Counted from the first letter of the stretch, positions 1 to 10,301 are shown. The stretch is 64,000 nt of DNA from Deinandra increscens subsp. villosa (GCA_039602395.1 JBCNJP010000006.1:14372952-14436951); one strand, 5' to 3'. Made by a program: numbers and translations. The notes: generated by a model not told the origin, from the letters alone.

Positions 1-2152
1 AGGTGGAATGCATTTGAATCAGTGTTTCAGCAATCTCAGCTTCAGTTGAGTTTTCCGGTTGAGTCTTTTCCGGTTGAGATTTTTCCGGTTGAGACTCTTT
101 CGGTTGAACTTCAGCCGGAGATTTTGTACTTGTGTTTTTCAGTACATTGCTGATTACTTCAGTTGTAGCTTCTTCTCCATTTTCACCTTCAACTTCTTCA
201 GTCTGAGTGACTGAAGCATCATCAACCACATCTTCATGAACCATATCAACAACTGGTTCAGAAGCAATGTTAGTTGTGATCTCATCCACTTTAGATTTGG
301 CAAATGCCTCCTCTTGTGGGATAATCACATTGGTCAAGAAATGCTTGACCCGCAGAATGCTCTCTGGCTGAGCACCTGCAACTAACATTGTTGCTTCAAT
401 CATTCCCAACAGGCTTGGATCCTGTGGAAATACCTTCATAAGTGAGCTCATCTTCACCTTAGTCAACCCATCAGCAACTGAAAAGGGGTCAACATCAGCC
501 AGTTTGAAGGCTGTATGCCTTACATCTTCAGGTAGAGGCACTGTTTGATCAATTTCTTCTTCTTCAGTTGTGGTTGCAGCAGCAGCAATGTCAGGTGTTG
601 GAGGATTAGTCTTCTCCCCCTTTTTGGCAGCATCAGCTTCTACAGCCTGACCTCCAAAAGGAAATGGGTTCAAAGAGCTAACCTCAGCAGAATGCTGTGC
701 AACCGGTTGAGATTTTGGTGCAGGGGAAGTTTCCGGTTGAGCAGTTGGGGCATCAACAGGAACTTCTTGAGCTTGAGCAGCAGCAGGAGATGACATTACA
801 AGGCTGGCAACAGTCGAATTGAGACTGGTTACCTGAGCCTGTAGTGATTTGTACAAGACCGTCAATTCTGTAAGTGTTAAACTATCCTCAACTGGAATTT
901 TACCAGTATCATAGGAAAAAGATGGACCATCAACCCTAGGTTGATCAAGTCCACCACCCTGGTTTTCTTGGCGCCTGGGATTCCCCTCAACTATAGTTTT
1001 TCCCTTAGGATCCACTAGGGGATCTTCCGGTTGAACTAAAGTGTGGGTTGCCATGGATTGGGTCTTATTGATGTTACTACCAACATCAAAGTTCAATGAG
1101 AAACTTTGAGTGGCAGCAGCCCTTTCCACATGAATCTCATCTAAACTCCTGAGATTCACCTCCTGGGGTGAATGGGGGTTAGATGTAGCAGTGTGAGTGT
1201 CACTCAGAATGTTCCCATGTAATGTGGTGCTTGGGTTAATAACACCATCATCTGTGACAACTCTTTCTACATCATCATTCACAGGTGAGAAGTGTGAAGT
1301 GTAGGGTGAGAAAGTGGATGGGGATTGTACATCCATATGAAATGACTCCCCCTCAGAAGAAGGTTCATCAACAAGTTTAAATCCCAATTTGGCTGACCCA
1401 AATGGCTGTGTGCCAAGGGTTGGTTCAGGGCTGGAGGTAATAGGTTGCAAGAGAGGAGTAGGCTCTTGCACAACCTTTTTGAGCCTTTTGAGCTTTGTAG
1501 GCTTTGGGGAAGGGGGGATGATGGGAATTGATGGTGGGTCTGAATCTCTTCTCCTTTTTCTTTTGAAAATTAAGGTTTGTTTATCAGAAGGAGAAGGTGG
1601 CTGATCAGTGGTGGGTTCAACAACTGTGGATGGTACAGTGTTGTCCACTGGAGCAAGTTGCTCTTCAGAAGCATGTGTTTCCGGTTGAGAACTAGGTTCT
1701 CCCTGTTCAACCGGAATCACCCTTTGGATTGGCATGGGATGGTCAGTGTCCCTCCCAAGGAAAGGCTTCTTGTTGGTGGTTAATTTAGAAAAAGTATTTT
1801 CAGATAATGCTCTTGGAACCAGCATCATGTTTCCTTCTAAATTAATTTGGGGGTATTTTTCTTGCAAAATATAAGTTAAAAATCTAGGGTACATGTAAAA
1901 AGCAAAATTCTTTGCATTACCCTTTAGAGCATTAAAAATTACAGCAGAAAAGTTGTATACCTCCCCTTTCACCACAGCATAAAATGCAGATGCTTGCTCA
2001 GTAGCCATTTCATCAAAACCTAATCTCTTTGGCGAGAGGCACACCATGATGGTGTGAGCCAGAAATCTCCATTTGTAGGGTATTTGACCCTTGTTGACCG
2101 TGGCAGTTCCTTCAGTAGCACCTCCATAGCCAATTTTGTTGAGCAGGGCCAT
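1..2152 (-). CDS. Copia-associated accessory ORF, partial (runs off left edge; N-terminus lost)
   Basis: One minus-strand frame stays open for about 717 codons from an ATG at 2152 to the window edge. The first ~130 residues are folded-domain-like, with YKWRFLAHTIMVC, a tract through AFYAVVKGEVYNFSA, and FYMYPRFLTYIL. This resembles an extra ORF that accompanies Copia pol in Asteraceae and is often auto-annotated as 'synaptobrevin, longin-like'; that match is from memory. The remainder is low-complexity and rich in S, T, P, E and Q, with repeated QPE triplets encoded by CAACCGGAA. Related ORFs that I recall have ~100 more N-terminal residues. Here the frame is cut at 2157 by element E, so the ATG used is probably internal. 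It has no in-frame stop, unlike every other coding remnant in the window. Function is unknown; capsid-like or envelope-like roles are only guesses. Confidence 0.6.
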   Translation of the reverse strand, partial: MALLNKIGYGGATEGTATVNKGQIPYKWRFLAHTIMVCLSPKRLGFDEMATEQASAFYAVVKGEVYNFSAVIFNALKGNAKNFAFYMYPRFLTYILQEKYPQINLEGNMMLVPRALSENTFSKLTTNKKPFLGRDTDHPMPIQRVIPVEQGEPSSQPETHASEEQLAPVDNTVPSTVVEPTTDQPPSPSDKQTLIFKRKRRRDSDPPSIPIIPPSPKPTKLKRLKKVVQEPTPLLQPITSSPEPTLGTQPFGSAKLGFKLVDEPSSEGESFHMDVQSPSTFSPYTSHFSPVNDDVERVVTDDGVINPSTTLHGNILSDTHTATSNPHSPQEVNLRSLDEIHVERAAATQSFSLNFDVGSNINKTQSMATHTLVQPEDPLVDPKGKTIVEGNPRRQENQGGGLDQPRVDGPSFSYDTGKIPVEDSLTLTELTVLYKSLQAQVTSLNSTVASLVMSSPAAAQAQEVPVDAPTAQPETSPAPKSQPVAQHSAEVSSLNPFPFGGQAVEADAAKKGEKTNPPTPDIAAAATTTEEEEIDQTVPLPEDVRHTAFKLADVDPFSVADGLTKVKMSSLMKVFPQDPSLLGMIEATMLVAGAQPESILRVKHFLTNVIIPQEEAFAKSKVDEITTNIASEPVVDMVHEDVVDDASVTQTEEVEGENGEEATTEVISNVLKNTSTKSPAEVQPKESQPEKSQPEKTQPENSTEAEIAETLIQMHST

Positions 2153-2156
2153 GTAT

Positions 2157-2747
2157 TGCTACCTTTACCTTGGTTGCGGAAGCGGATCGAGTCTTTGTGT
2201 GGCTCGTTTTTGAGAAAACAAATAACACCGAGATATAGAGTTTATGGTGTTTGAGATGTGATGATGATGAAGAACAAAGCTAGTAGAAACATGGATATGA
2301 ATAGCAAGATAGATCAACGATAGACAACATGAAAGATAGATAACAAAAGATAACCAAATGATTAATAATAACCGAATGATTACATTACCTACCCCACGCA
2401 TTCCCGGGTTTCTTGAGCTTACTAGGTAAGTTCAAGAACCCTTGACAAGCTTCAAGGAACCATGACTAACTCTCTCACTAACACTCATACATCATCAAGT
2501 CTTTCACATGAGAAAGACTTACTATATATACTACAAAACTCACTAAGGGCATAATAGTAAAACTACCAACTAGTGACAATATTTAAACAATAAATAATAT
2601 TCACTAGAGCCATCTTCTTTAGTTGAGTCTTGTGTCTTGAGTTGTCATGTTCTTCACCGTGTTGTCGGGACGGTAAATGTTAAGTGGCCGTTGAGTATTA
2701 ATCACATCTATCCAAATCTTGTTGGGTCGGAATCTCGATTCCCAACA
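2157..2747 (-). repeat. E 3' LTR, truncated at its U5 end
   Basis: On the minus strand the LTR begins TGTTGGGAATCGAG at 2747 and breaks off at 2157, 35 bp short of the partner LTR. A TATATATA box lies near 2522-2532. The ~79-aa frame inside is the same in both LTRs only because the LTRs are identical; it is not a gene. Confidence 0.85.
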
Positions 2748-2762
2748 ATCTCCCCCTATTTG
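2748..2762 (-). other. E polypurine tract
   Basis: The minus strand reads ATAGGGGGAGAT directly before the 3' LTR start. This is the usual plus-strand primer of Copia elements and fixes the element's orientation. Confidence 0.75.
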
Positions 2763-3889
2763 GTAGATGGTATACTCAACACTTGTGACATTGGTTCTTT
2801 GTATTCTTGCATCTTGACTTCAAGAAAATCTTCATGTAGCTTTAAATCTTTTATTCTTCAATACTCCTTTGTGAAGCTCCCCCTATAATAAACATTCTTC
2901 AACCCTCTGACCATAGGCTTGAAATGCATAGGGTGTTTACAAATTTCAACACAATGGCAATTTACTTGAGGACTAAGTCACAACTCAAGTTACCAATATT
3001 GTTGAAAGTAAACAATATAAAGGATCTATGAAAAACGCGAGAAATAAATCCACAATTCAACCAACTTGAAATACTTGGCCGAATACCAAACCGATGCGTT
3101 GCACGAAGATAAACCACTTTTCTTTGCTTTCTTTTGCTAAATTGGTTGCAAAAAGTTTCTAGGATCATCACATCTTCTCCCCCTAAACTTGTGCAATCCG
3201 TAGCAAACATAAAAGCGAGTTGTTGTAACCAAACACATCCATGTAGCATATCACAAACAAAAATCAGCCTTGCAATATCAACCGGTTAGTCTTCATAATC
3301 CAACCAATAATAATCCCCGTTCGTCTTCAACATATCGACTCAAACTTGCGCAAAACTTTCATAAACAATTCACCTCATAGCACGTCTGCCGTAAAGAAGT
3401 AACTTGATATAAAAGCATAATTTAGGTGTACCTAAAATATTTAAGACGAATCGTATTCTCGAGAGAACGAATAATGTTGGAGAAGAAATATGAAGTGGTT
3501 GATGTGGATCCTCATGGCTTCAATTCGGTTGCTACTATGTGTTGACAACAAAAGAAAAATATAACAGTAGCTCAGACTGTTAAATATCCCAAATCTGTCA
3601 TGTAATTTTCTGTTACGGCCCAAACATCTTATTTTCGCAGCCCAATCAAAAATTTAAAGAATGAGTAGATCTGGCCCAGTTGCGAAGCAGCCCAGCAGAA
3701 AAGGCATAACTGGCCCAGTCAAATTCTTGAATGTCTAGCCCGATAATTTCTTTAAAAAAAAACAAATGACCTACTTGAGCTGTTGAACAGAAGACAGGAG
3801 TTCGATAACCGAGGGGCAGAGACGAAACGTATCCGGCGATCTGAAGAAAAATTCCGGTAGCCTGGAAACAAATTCAGTCTGAACAGAAG
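2763..3889. other. E interior, 3' non-coding part
   Basis: About 1.1 kb without any frame resembling a retroelement protein. The 60-95-residue minus-strand frames here show no recognisable domain, so I treat the segment as 3'-UTR-like. Confidence 0.6.
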
Positions 3890-4460
3890 CATTCACCAGT
3901 TCAAGAGCTTCTTCCGGTTCAATACGAGTTTGATCAGAAGAGAGCTCCACCGAACGAACAGTGAATAAAACCTGTTTTCCGGTGGTCTGAGTTTTCCAAT
4001 CACCTGCAACTTGAACAGTGGTGTTACCGGTTGAAGATCAGAAGATCCGGTTGACTGCGTTTTTCCGGTTGAATAGCAAAGTTCCGGTTGATCTTCAAGA
4101 TCCGGTTGAAATCGATGTCCGGTTCAGGCTGGTTCCGGTTGAAGACGAACTCCGGTTGAACAGTGAGTTCCGCTTGAACCGAGAGTTCCGGCTGAGCGAT
4201 AAACTTCCGGTTGAAGTTTCCACTTGAAGTCGAATTTCCGGTTGAACCCATACTTTCCGCTTGAAGTCGACTTTCCGGTTGAAGTCGACCTGGACTGACT
4301 TCCGGTTGAAGTTTCACGGTGGGTTTCCGGTTCAACATCACCGCTCGGTTAAACTTCTCAGATCTGGTTGTTTCGTCTGAAACCCGTTTTTCCGTCAGAT
4401 GCGATTTTCTGGTCGTTTGATGTTCCGGTTGGTTCCCGAGATCCGGTTGAATCTGAAACG
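3890..4460. repeat. CCGGTTGA motif array in the E leader
   Basis: Roughly 20 copies of TTCCGGTTGAA or one-base variants (CCGCTTGA, CCGGCTGA, CCGGTTCA) lie mostly 14-25 bp apart, densest at 4020-4330. They give the minus strand an accidental 160-codon frame full of QPE and FNR. The spacing is irregular, so this is not a simple tandem repeat. The same motif occurs in the LTR and gag 3' end of K and as QPE codons in the ORF at the left edge, which links the three families. Confidence 0.8.
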
Positions 4461-5278
4461 GGACGCCCGCTGTTACCGGCATCTTTTTTGTTTTCCGACC
4501 ACGCAACAGCAGTCACCTTCATTACTTTTCTCCGATGAAAACCCTAACAAACCTCAAAACTGTTAACAGAAACGAGTATACGAACGAGCTCGAGCTGCAG
4601 TCTCGTGTTCGTGTTTATGTGTTCCTTCGTTTTCTTTAGATCACACCTGCAACTCACTCAATATTTGTATTTTTATCTTCTAAATTTTTAAGAGAGAGAA
4701 AGTGCTTTGGTTGACCTTGAAGAGAGGGGATATAGAGATGGGACAAGGAGGTGGTTATGACAGAAAAGGTTGTGGATAAAAGGATAAGTCTTGACAAAAA
4801 GGACACGCTTTTGTGGAACTCAAGAAGGCTAAAGTTAAATAAAGCAAATTGAGTTTTACACACAAAGAATAAATTGTGATGTGAAATGAATATTCACCCT
4901 TTTCAAGAAGATCTTGAGATTGACAAATTAAAAGAATTATCATGAATTAAAAAAATATGTACGTAGATATGAATGTTCATGTGTTGAGGTAAGATTTTGA
5001 CAACATGAAGTCAGGAAATATCAAAGATCTATTTGTGTTTGCATAACTAAAACACAAACACTCAACAAAATTTCTTTTAACAACTCAAGAATATATGAAT
5101 AAATAGGTTTTGACTAATCTTTGAAAGAAAACTTCAAAATCCTTTTTCATAAACTTTGAAAGACATGGAGGGGAGTTCAAAATCTTTCTAAAAAGTTTAA
5201 CATCTCCATTTGTTTACAAAAACAAGCATTTGAACACAAAGTTAGGATATCAACCGTAAGGTTGCATAATCTCGACCG
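4461..5278. other. E interior, 5' leader, non-coding
   Basis: A/T-rich sequence between the motif array and the PBS. It contains only short frames without domain similarity, and I see no gene. Confidence 0.6.
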
Positions 5279-5294
5279 TGGCTCTGATGCCAAT
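5279..5294 (-). other. E primer-binding site
   Basis: The minus strand reads ATTGGCATCAGAGCC immediately after the LTR end TTTTTCA. It matches the tRNA-iMet primer site TGGTATCAGAGC with one change and places the 5' LTR to the right. Confidence 0.8.
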
Positions 5295-5920
5295 TGAAAA
5301 ACCGAGGTGGTGGGCAAATATATAAATAATGCTACCTTTACCTTGGTTGCGGAAGCGGATCGAGTCTTTGTGTGGCTCGTTTTTGAGAAAACAAATAACA
5401 CCGAGATATAGAGTTTATGGTGTTTGAGATGTGATGATGATGAAGAACAAAGCTAGTAGAAACATGGATATGAATAGCAAGATAGATCAACGATAGACAA
5501 CATGAAAGATAGATAACAAAAGATAACCAAATGATTAATAATAACCGAATGATTACATTACCTACCCCACGCATTCCCGGGTTTCTTGAGCTTACTAGGT
5601 AAGTTCAAGAACCCTTGACAAGCTTCAAGGAACCATGACTAACTCTCTCACTAACACTCATACATCATCAAGTCTTTCACATGAGAAAGACTTACTATAT
5701 ATACTACAAAACTCACTAAGGGCATAATAGTAAAACTACCAACTAGTGACAATATTTAAACAATAAATAATATTCACTAGAGCCATCTTCTTTAGTTGAG
5801 TCTTGTGTCTTGAGTTGTCATGTTCTTCACCGTGTTGTCGGGACGGTAAATGTTAAGTGGCCGTTGAGTATTAATCACATCTATCCAAATCTTGTTGGGT
5901 CGGAATCTCGATTCCCAACA
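5295..5920 (-). repeat. E 5' LTR (complete, 626 bp)
   Basis: The minus strand runs from TGTTGGGAATCG to CGGTTTTTCA, with a TATA box near 5697. It is identical to the left LTR over the shared 591 bp and is followed directly by the PBS. Confidence 0.85.
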
Positions 5921-5972
5921 AATATTGAATTCGATACGGTTGATTAGACGATCATACGCTCACGCATTTTCA
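5921..5972 (+). repeat. B 5' LTR remnant
   Basis: Only the U5 end survives, including the block CGATCATACGCTCACGC. It matches 10253-10301 with a few substitutions. Everything upstream was removed together with the left end of E. Confidence 0.85.
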
Positions 5973-5990
5973 AGTGGTATCAGAGCATTT
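5973..5990 (+). other. B primer-binding site
   Basis: AGTGGTATCAGAGCATTT directly follows the LTR end TTTTCA and is complementary to the 3' end of tRNA-iMet. Confidence 0.85.
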
Positions 5991-6237
5991 GGTTCAATCT
6001 ACTGATCGGAAATCTCTGTTTTTCAGTTTTTTGAGTCAAACTTTGAGTTTTAGCGGAAATGTTACTCATTTTTTAGTTCATTTGATCATCTCGAATATCT
6101 TTTTCTATGAAAATCTTCTTCTAAAACATTTCTATTGGTTTTATTTGAGTTACTGTAAAAATTCTAGTTCAAATTCTCTCAAAATTGCGAAAATGGTGTC
6201 AAGGGTGTTTGAGTTCGTTTAAGGTTCAGACAACTCA

Positions 6238-6335
6238 GAAGAAGATAGATTATGATCATTTAGAAGAAATGGTGCCGTTAGTAATGCCGAATTGACAAAT
6301 GAAGAAGATAGATTATGATCATTTAGAAGAAATGG
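6238..6335 (+). repeat. Short direct repeat in the B gag
   Basis: A 35-bp segment (6238-6272) recurs at 6301-6335, 63 bp apart, just where the gag N-terminal domain is missing. This is probably the scar of a slippage or deletion event. Confidence 0.8.
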
Positions 6336-8411
6336 ATTTGAATTGGCAGTATGCTATGTTAGTTCGAAGAACGAAGAAACTTTTTAATAGAACTGGCAAG
6401 AAAAGATTGAATCAGGATGGAAAAATTGGATTGGACAAGTCAAAGGTTAAGTGTTATAAGTGTTCCGTTTATGGACATTTTGCACGAGAATGTCCAACTT
6501 CCACTGAACATAAATTGAAATCTGGTCAACATGCTCATTTGGTTATTCATTCACCAAATGAAGCTCCCAAGGTTGAAGAAAAATATGTTTCTTTTGATGA
6601 AAAACTGTCAGAGGTGTTTTGGCATCCAGATGAATTTGGCTGGAATGCAGATTCTGAAGCAAAAATGAAACATGCTCCATTTACTATTGCTTTAACAGCT
6701 CATCATGTTGATGATGATGTCTTAACTGCTTCTGATTCAAGTTCCCAGATATCTTTGATTGATGAAGTTCAAGTTAAGATGGTTGAAAGTCAAAAGGTTG
6801 AGAGTTTAATATGTCTTGAGTGTGTAAGATTGGGAAAGAAGAATGTAACTCTTGAGAAAGATTATGAACTATTGTCTGGAGAAATTGTAGTCCTCAAGAA
6901 AGATTTGGAAGTATTCCAGAAGAAATATTATGAATTGGTCCATGTTCATGAGGATGTTTTGAAAGAAAAGAATAAATTTGCAGAAGAATGTGAAAAAGCA
7001 AAAGCTGAAGCTTTAGATGTAGCACAAGATTTTGGAAATTTGTTTGAAAAGAGTTATCTGGTTCAACAAAAGTATGAAAAAGCCAATGCTCTTGTGTTTG
7101 AATCTGCTGCTACAATTGAGAAATTACAAAACAAAATTTCTATTCTTCAAGATGAAAATATTCTTTATCGGGATAAAAAATAAGTTTTGACAAAAGATGT
7201 TGAGATTTACAAGAAGAAAAGAGAAAGTGTTCTTGAAGAATTGTTTGCTGAATGTGAGATTCGAAAGTTACAAACGTATGAATATGATGATCTTAATGCA
7301 AAGTTCATCAAGTCACAAAAAGAAGTGTTTGATGCTCAACTAAAAATCTCTGAATTGAAGTTGGAAATTTTGGAGTTACAAAGGCAAGTGAAGAATTGTA
7401 ATTTATCGCCGACATTGCTGAATTTCTTATACAAGCAAGATAGGAGTGACGATAGTTCTAAGAATGATGATATTCCCATGGTTCCTCAACCTGTGGATTT
7501 ATCTGAAGTTACATTTGCTACACTGGATCCTAAAGACAAATTGCATGATTATTCAAAGTTTGCCACTCCAGCAAAGAAAAAGAAGACCAAATTTGAGAAA
7601 AAAGCAAAAACCTTTGGGAGAAGCTCCAAAGTTTAATTCCAAGTCTATTTTCTTGGAAAATGAACAGGTTTTTTATAAGGTTGTTTCAAGTACTTCGTCT
7701 CGAATTGAAGAAGAAAAATTTTTGGTTGAAAAGAACAAACTAAAAGATATCAAAGCAAAATTCACTAGAGAAGCCAAGGGAAGAGAAGCTTCTAGTTCTT
7801 CATAAAATTCATCAAAGACATCTGGTCTTAAACACAAAGGTTTAGGTTTTTAGAATAAGGAAGTACCAGTTCAAGCAAAGAAGCCAGGAAAAGCTGGGAA
7901 GATTTTAAAAGTTAAAGTTTCAAAGAAATCACTTCCTTCGAAGAACAATTCTTATTATTCTAGAAGGTCATTATCTTCAAGGAGTCCATCTCCTAGGTAT
8001 GATTCCTATGATGATTTCTTTGACAACTTTGATTCTGAAGATTAATCTGGTTTTCAAAATTCAAAGAATTTTTCAAATGTGCTTAAATTTCGAGAAAGAC
8101 TTTGTTATGCATGTCGTCAACCTGGACATCTTGCTGCTGATTGTCCGACGACTGCATATATCCACAATCATGCTAAATATGTCGATAATAAAGGTCTAAT
8201 TTTTTATGAAGCATGGTCTCCAAAGGTTAAATCAACTCGTAAGCTGTCTTGGTCTAAACCGAGTATGCCAGTTGATACCAATTCTGGTTCTGATAAAAAA
8301 TCAAAATCTTTAAAGATATGGAAACCATATATTGTTTCCAAGGCCAACAATGATTATGTGGAAGACACCGGGCGACCCGATGCTGTTGAATCGGGTCGAT
8401 CCCAAAGCAAC
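6299..8411 (+). pseudogene. B gag remnant: zinc knuckle, coiled coil, second zinc knuckle
   Basis: The translation starts KIDYDHLEEMDLNWQYAML, which normally precedes the first Copia knuckle, so the N-terminal UBN2-like capsid domain is gone. Knuckle 1 is CYKCSVYGHFAREC (about residue 55). Heptad-rich sequence (EKDYELLSGEIVVLKKDLEV) follows to about 7400, and knuckle 2, CYACRQPGHLAADC, lies at 8097-8138. Stops at 7181-7183 and 7634-7636 and at least one frameshift (near 7620) break the frame. The normal product binds RNA and assembles the particle; this copy could not make it whole. Confidence 0.8.
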
Positions 8412-9961
8412 TAATGTTTTATCTGGTGTCAGCAGGTATTGCTGGAAGAGCTTTCGGTAATTGGAAAATTGCTGATTGTGAAATATCTATGATAACTTAA
8501 ATTGAATTTCCAAATCAATCTTTGTTTTCAAAATACTAAACAACAAGTATTCGTGTTGGTTGATCAATTTCTGTTTGTTTTTCACTCCGTCTCATTTTGA
8601 GGGGGAGTTTGTTTTTTGAAAAATACAAAAATAGTGTGTTGTTTTTCAAATGTTAAAAATGAAAATCTACAAATAGAGTTTGTCATTTTTAGGGGGAGAA
8701 ATTTGAAAAGACAAAAACATCGAAAATTTGCAAAAATCCAAAAACAATGAAAAATGAGAAATTGTATCCGACATGATTGGGAAATGATGGTACATTGGTT
8801 TACATCGTCTGACTCATGCATAAAATAGATGAAAAAGCCATAAGTATTCAAATGTGATAAACACTAAATATGATGCTTGACCTAGTGGACAACATCTTGA
8901 TGCATATTTCAAGATATATCAAGAAAATATATGTGAAAAATAAAATGAGAAGTCACTGTATACATGTGTTCATTTTGCAAAGATTTAAACTTGTTTGATT
9001 TTCTTTATTTTGTCAAACAATCGGACTTTCTCTGCGTATCGAAAGATCGACCTGATCGTTGTTCGTTTGACGTTCTGCTTTATTTTCTTTGGTGTTTCGT
9101 ATAACTCATCGGACTTTCTCTGCGTGTGTGGAAGCACCGACCTGATTGTTGTTGGGTTATACAATTTCAACTTGTTTTATTTTCGTATTTTGTTAAATCC
9201 GAGGACTTATTTGCGTATCGAAAGATCGACCTTAAGGTAGAAGATTTAACGTTCTTATTTCTTTTTGCATGGAACATAGTTGACTATATCATGAATTCAA
9301 TCACTATGTGTTAAATCACAAGTGAAATCACAAAGTGTGATAAGCAAAGCATATCTGAGTATGTCTGATATGTGGGGTACACTGGTCAAAGCTAATCTAA
9401 TCAATACCTTAACATATCCAGATGTTATGAGTATGATTCTGCCTGAGTTTAAAGTTGAACAAATTATATCTACAATCAACATGCCTTATGCGCTATAATA
9501 ATCGAAATTGAAGTGTTGTTCAGCATGTTATGTCCAATATGATCCCAAGTTGTGATCTTTCTCACAAAAGTCAAAAATAGTGTCTGATTCTGTATTGCAT
9601 TTACTTTTCTATATCAGAAAATTCCAAAAGATCTTAGGTGTGTTTTGATATAAAGTTTTAAAAAATCAAAAAAAATTATCTCTTATTTTTCGTTTGATCA
9701 ACACGGAATACGAAATCAAATTTCAAAATCAAAATATCTTGGAGTCTCGAAGAGACGTTTTGCGCCAAGATTATTTATGTTGGCAGGTTTCTAAGTGGAA
9801 AGAGAACATCACAACTTCAAGTCTTCTGATGATTGTTTATAAAGAAATTACACACGATGCAATATCAAGTATTCAAGATCAGATTCATCGTCGAGTTGAG
9901 GAAGAGTTTGATTGAGGATACAAGATACAAGTTTTAATGAAGGAATTGATACTGCACATGC
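8412..9961 (+). other. B 3' non-coding region
   Basis: Contains G-rich PPT-like stretches (AGGGGGAG near 8600 and 8693), the triple hairpin at 9012-9250 and A/T-rich sequence. A short 73-residue frame at 9694-9915 resembles nothing I know; its counterpart in C (43472-43778) is partly conserved at DNA level (TCGAAGAGA, TTTTGCGCCAAGATTATTT). Confidence 0.6.
9012..9250 (+). other. Triple hairpin array in B (putative structured RNA)
   Basis: There are three units, 9012-9071, 9099-9162 and 9192-9250. Their outer stems are perfect but different in sequence: GTCAAAC/GTTTGAC, GTATAAC/GTTATAC and GTTAAATC/GATTTAAC. Inside, all share CTTTCTCTGCGT (weaker in unit 3), then CG, a bulged T, a short stem, a GNRA-type loop (ATC-GAAA-GAT or GTGT-GGAA-GCAC) and CGACC. 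Units 1 and 2 add an ATCGG/CTGAT inner stem. Different stems around a constant core are the mark of selection on RNA shape. The role is unknown; packaging, dimerisation or 3'-end functions are possible. Confidence 0.75.
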
Positions 9962-9973
9962 CGAGGGGGAGTT
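9962..9973 (+). other. B polypurine tract
   Basis: CGAGGGGGAGTT lies immediately before the 3' LTR start TGTTGATACAC. Confidence 0.75.
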
Positions 9974-10301
9974 TGTTGATACACAGTTCCTGATCGTCAT
10001 TTGAAGTATCGAGTGCAAGACAAGATGTGCAAGTTTGTTAGTGGCCGAACCTTGGGCGAACTCCAAGTTCGGACACAGGCGAACCTGGTCCGAACCTGAG
10101 GTTCGGCCCATCGTATTTCAGCACTATAAATAGATTGTCTTGTGTATTGTTTAGTAAGCTTCTTGGTCATATCTTGTATGTGAACTCTGTGATGTTTCTC
10201 TGTGGTCTAATACAAATCCTTTGTATTTACATCTCGTGTCATCCTCGTTTACATTGATTTCGATACGATTGAGTAGACGATCATACGCTCACGCATTTTC
10301 A
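9974..10301 (+). repeat. B 3' LTR (328 bp)
   Basis: TGTTGATACACAG…GCATTTTCA. A TATAAATA box at about 10125-10132 is preceded within 20-90 bp by repeated GTTCGG / CCGAAC motifs, several of them paired as inverted repeats (CCGAACCTGAGGTTCGG). D gag sequence resumes at 10302. Confidence 0.85.

Larger units (their letters stand above)
2157..5920 (-). mobile_element. Element E: non-autonomous Copia-type LTR retrotransposon
   Basis: Direct repeats 2157-2747 and 5330-5920 (591 bp each) look identical base for base, so insertion was recent. Reading the minus strand, the 5' LTR is on the right, followed by a primer-binding site (PBS); the polypurine tract (PPT) abuts the left LTR. The 2.5-kb interior encodes no gag or pol. 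It holds an array of CCGGTTGA motifs and A/T-rich leader or 3'-UTR sequence. The PBS shows that the 5' LTR really extends to 5295 (…TTTTTCA), while the left LTR lacks those last 35 bp, and the flanks (TGTAT and AATAT) do not form a TSD. The left end was therefore lost in a later deletion that also removed most of the 5' LTR of B. Confidence 0.85.
5921..10301 (+). mobile_element. Element B: gag-only Copia-type element, 5' LTR truncated
   Basis: A 52-bp remnant of the 5' LTR (5921-5972) matches the end of the 3' LTR (9974-10301). In between lie a PBS, a gag remnant, a triple-hairpin segment and a PPT. No protease, integrase or RT sequence is present, so the element was non-autonomous. It belongs to the same family as element C: both share the coiled coil, the second zinc knuckle, an identical 'V(E)EDTGRP' tail and the hairpins. 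B sits in the gag of D, as shown by gag sequence starting at 10302. Confidence 0.8.

Noticed and set aside
4024..4506. 160-codon minus-strand frame rich in Q, P, E, N and R
   Set aside because: It is produced by the CCGGTTGA array; no domain, and the motif also occurs out of frame and in both orientations.
2165..5574. Duplicated host gene suggested by two identical 78-codon frames
   Set aside because: The frames lie in the identical LTRs of E and have no coding features.
9012..9250. Hammerhead ribozyme (retrozyme)
   Set aside because: The GAAA sits in a hairpin loop and the CTGATGA core is not formed, so the fold does not match.
9012..9250. Cloverleaf-like tRNA gene or SINE in the hairpin region
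   Set aside because: No acceptor/anticodon arrangement, A/B boxes or CCA-type end fits; three independent hairpins explain the pairing better.
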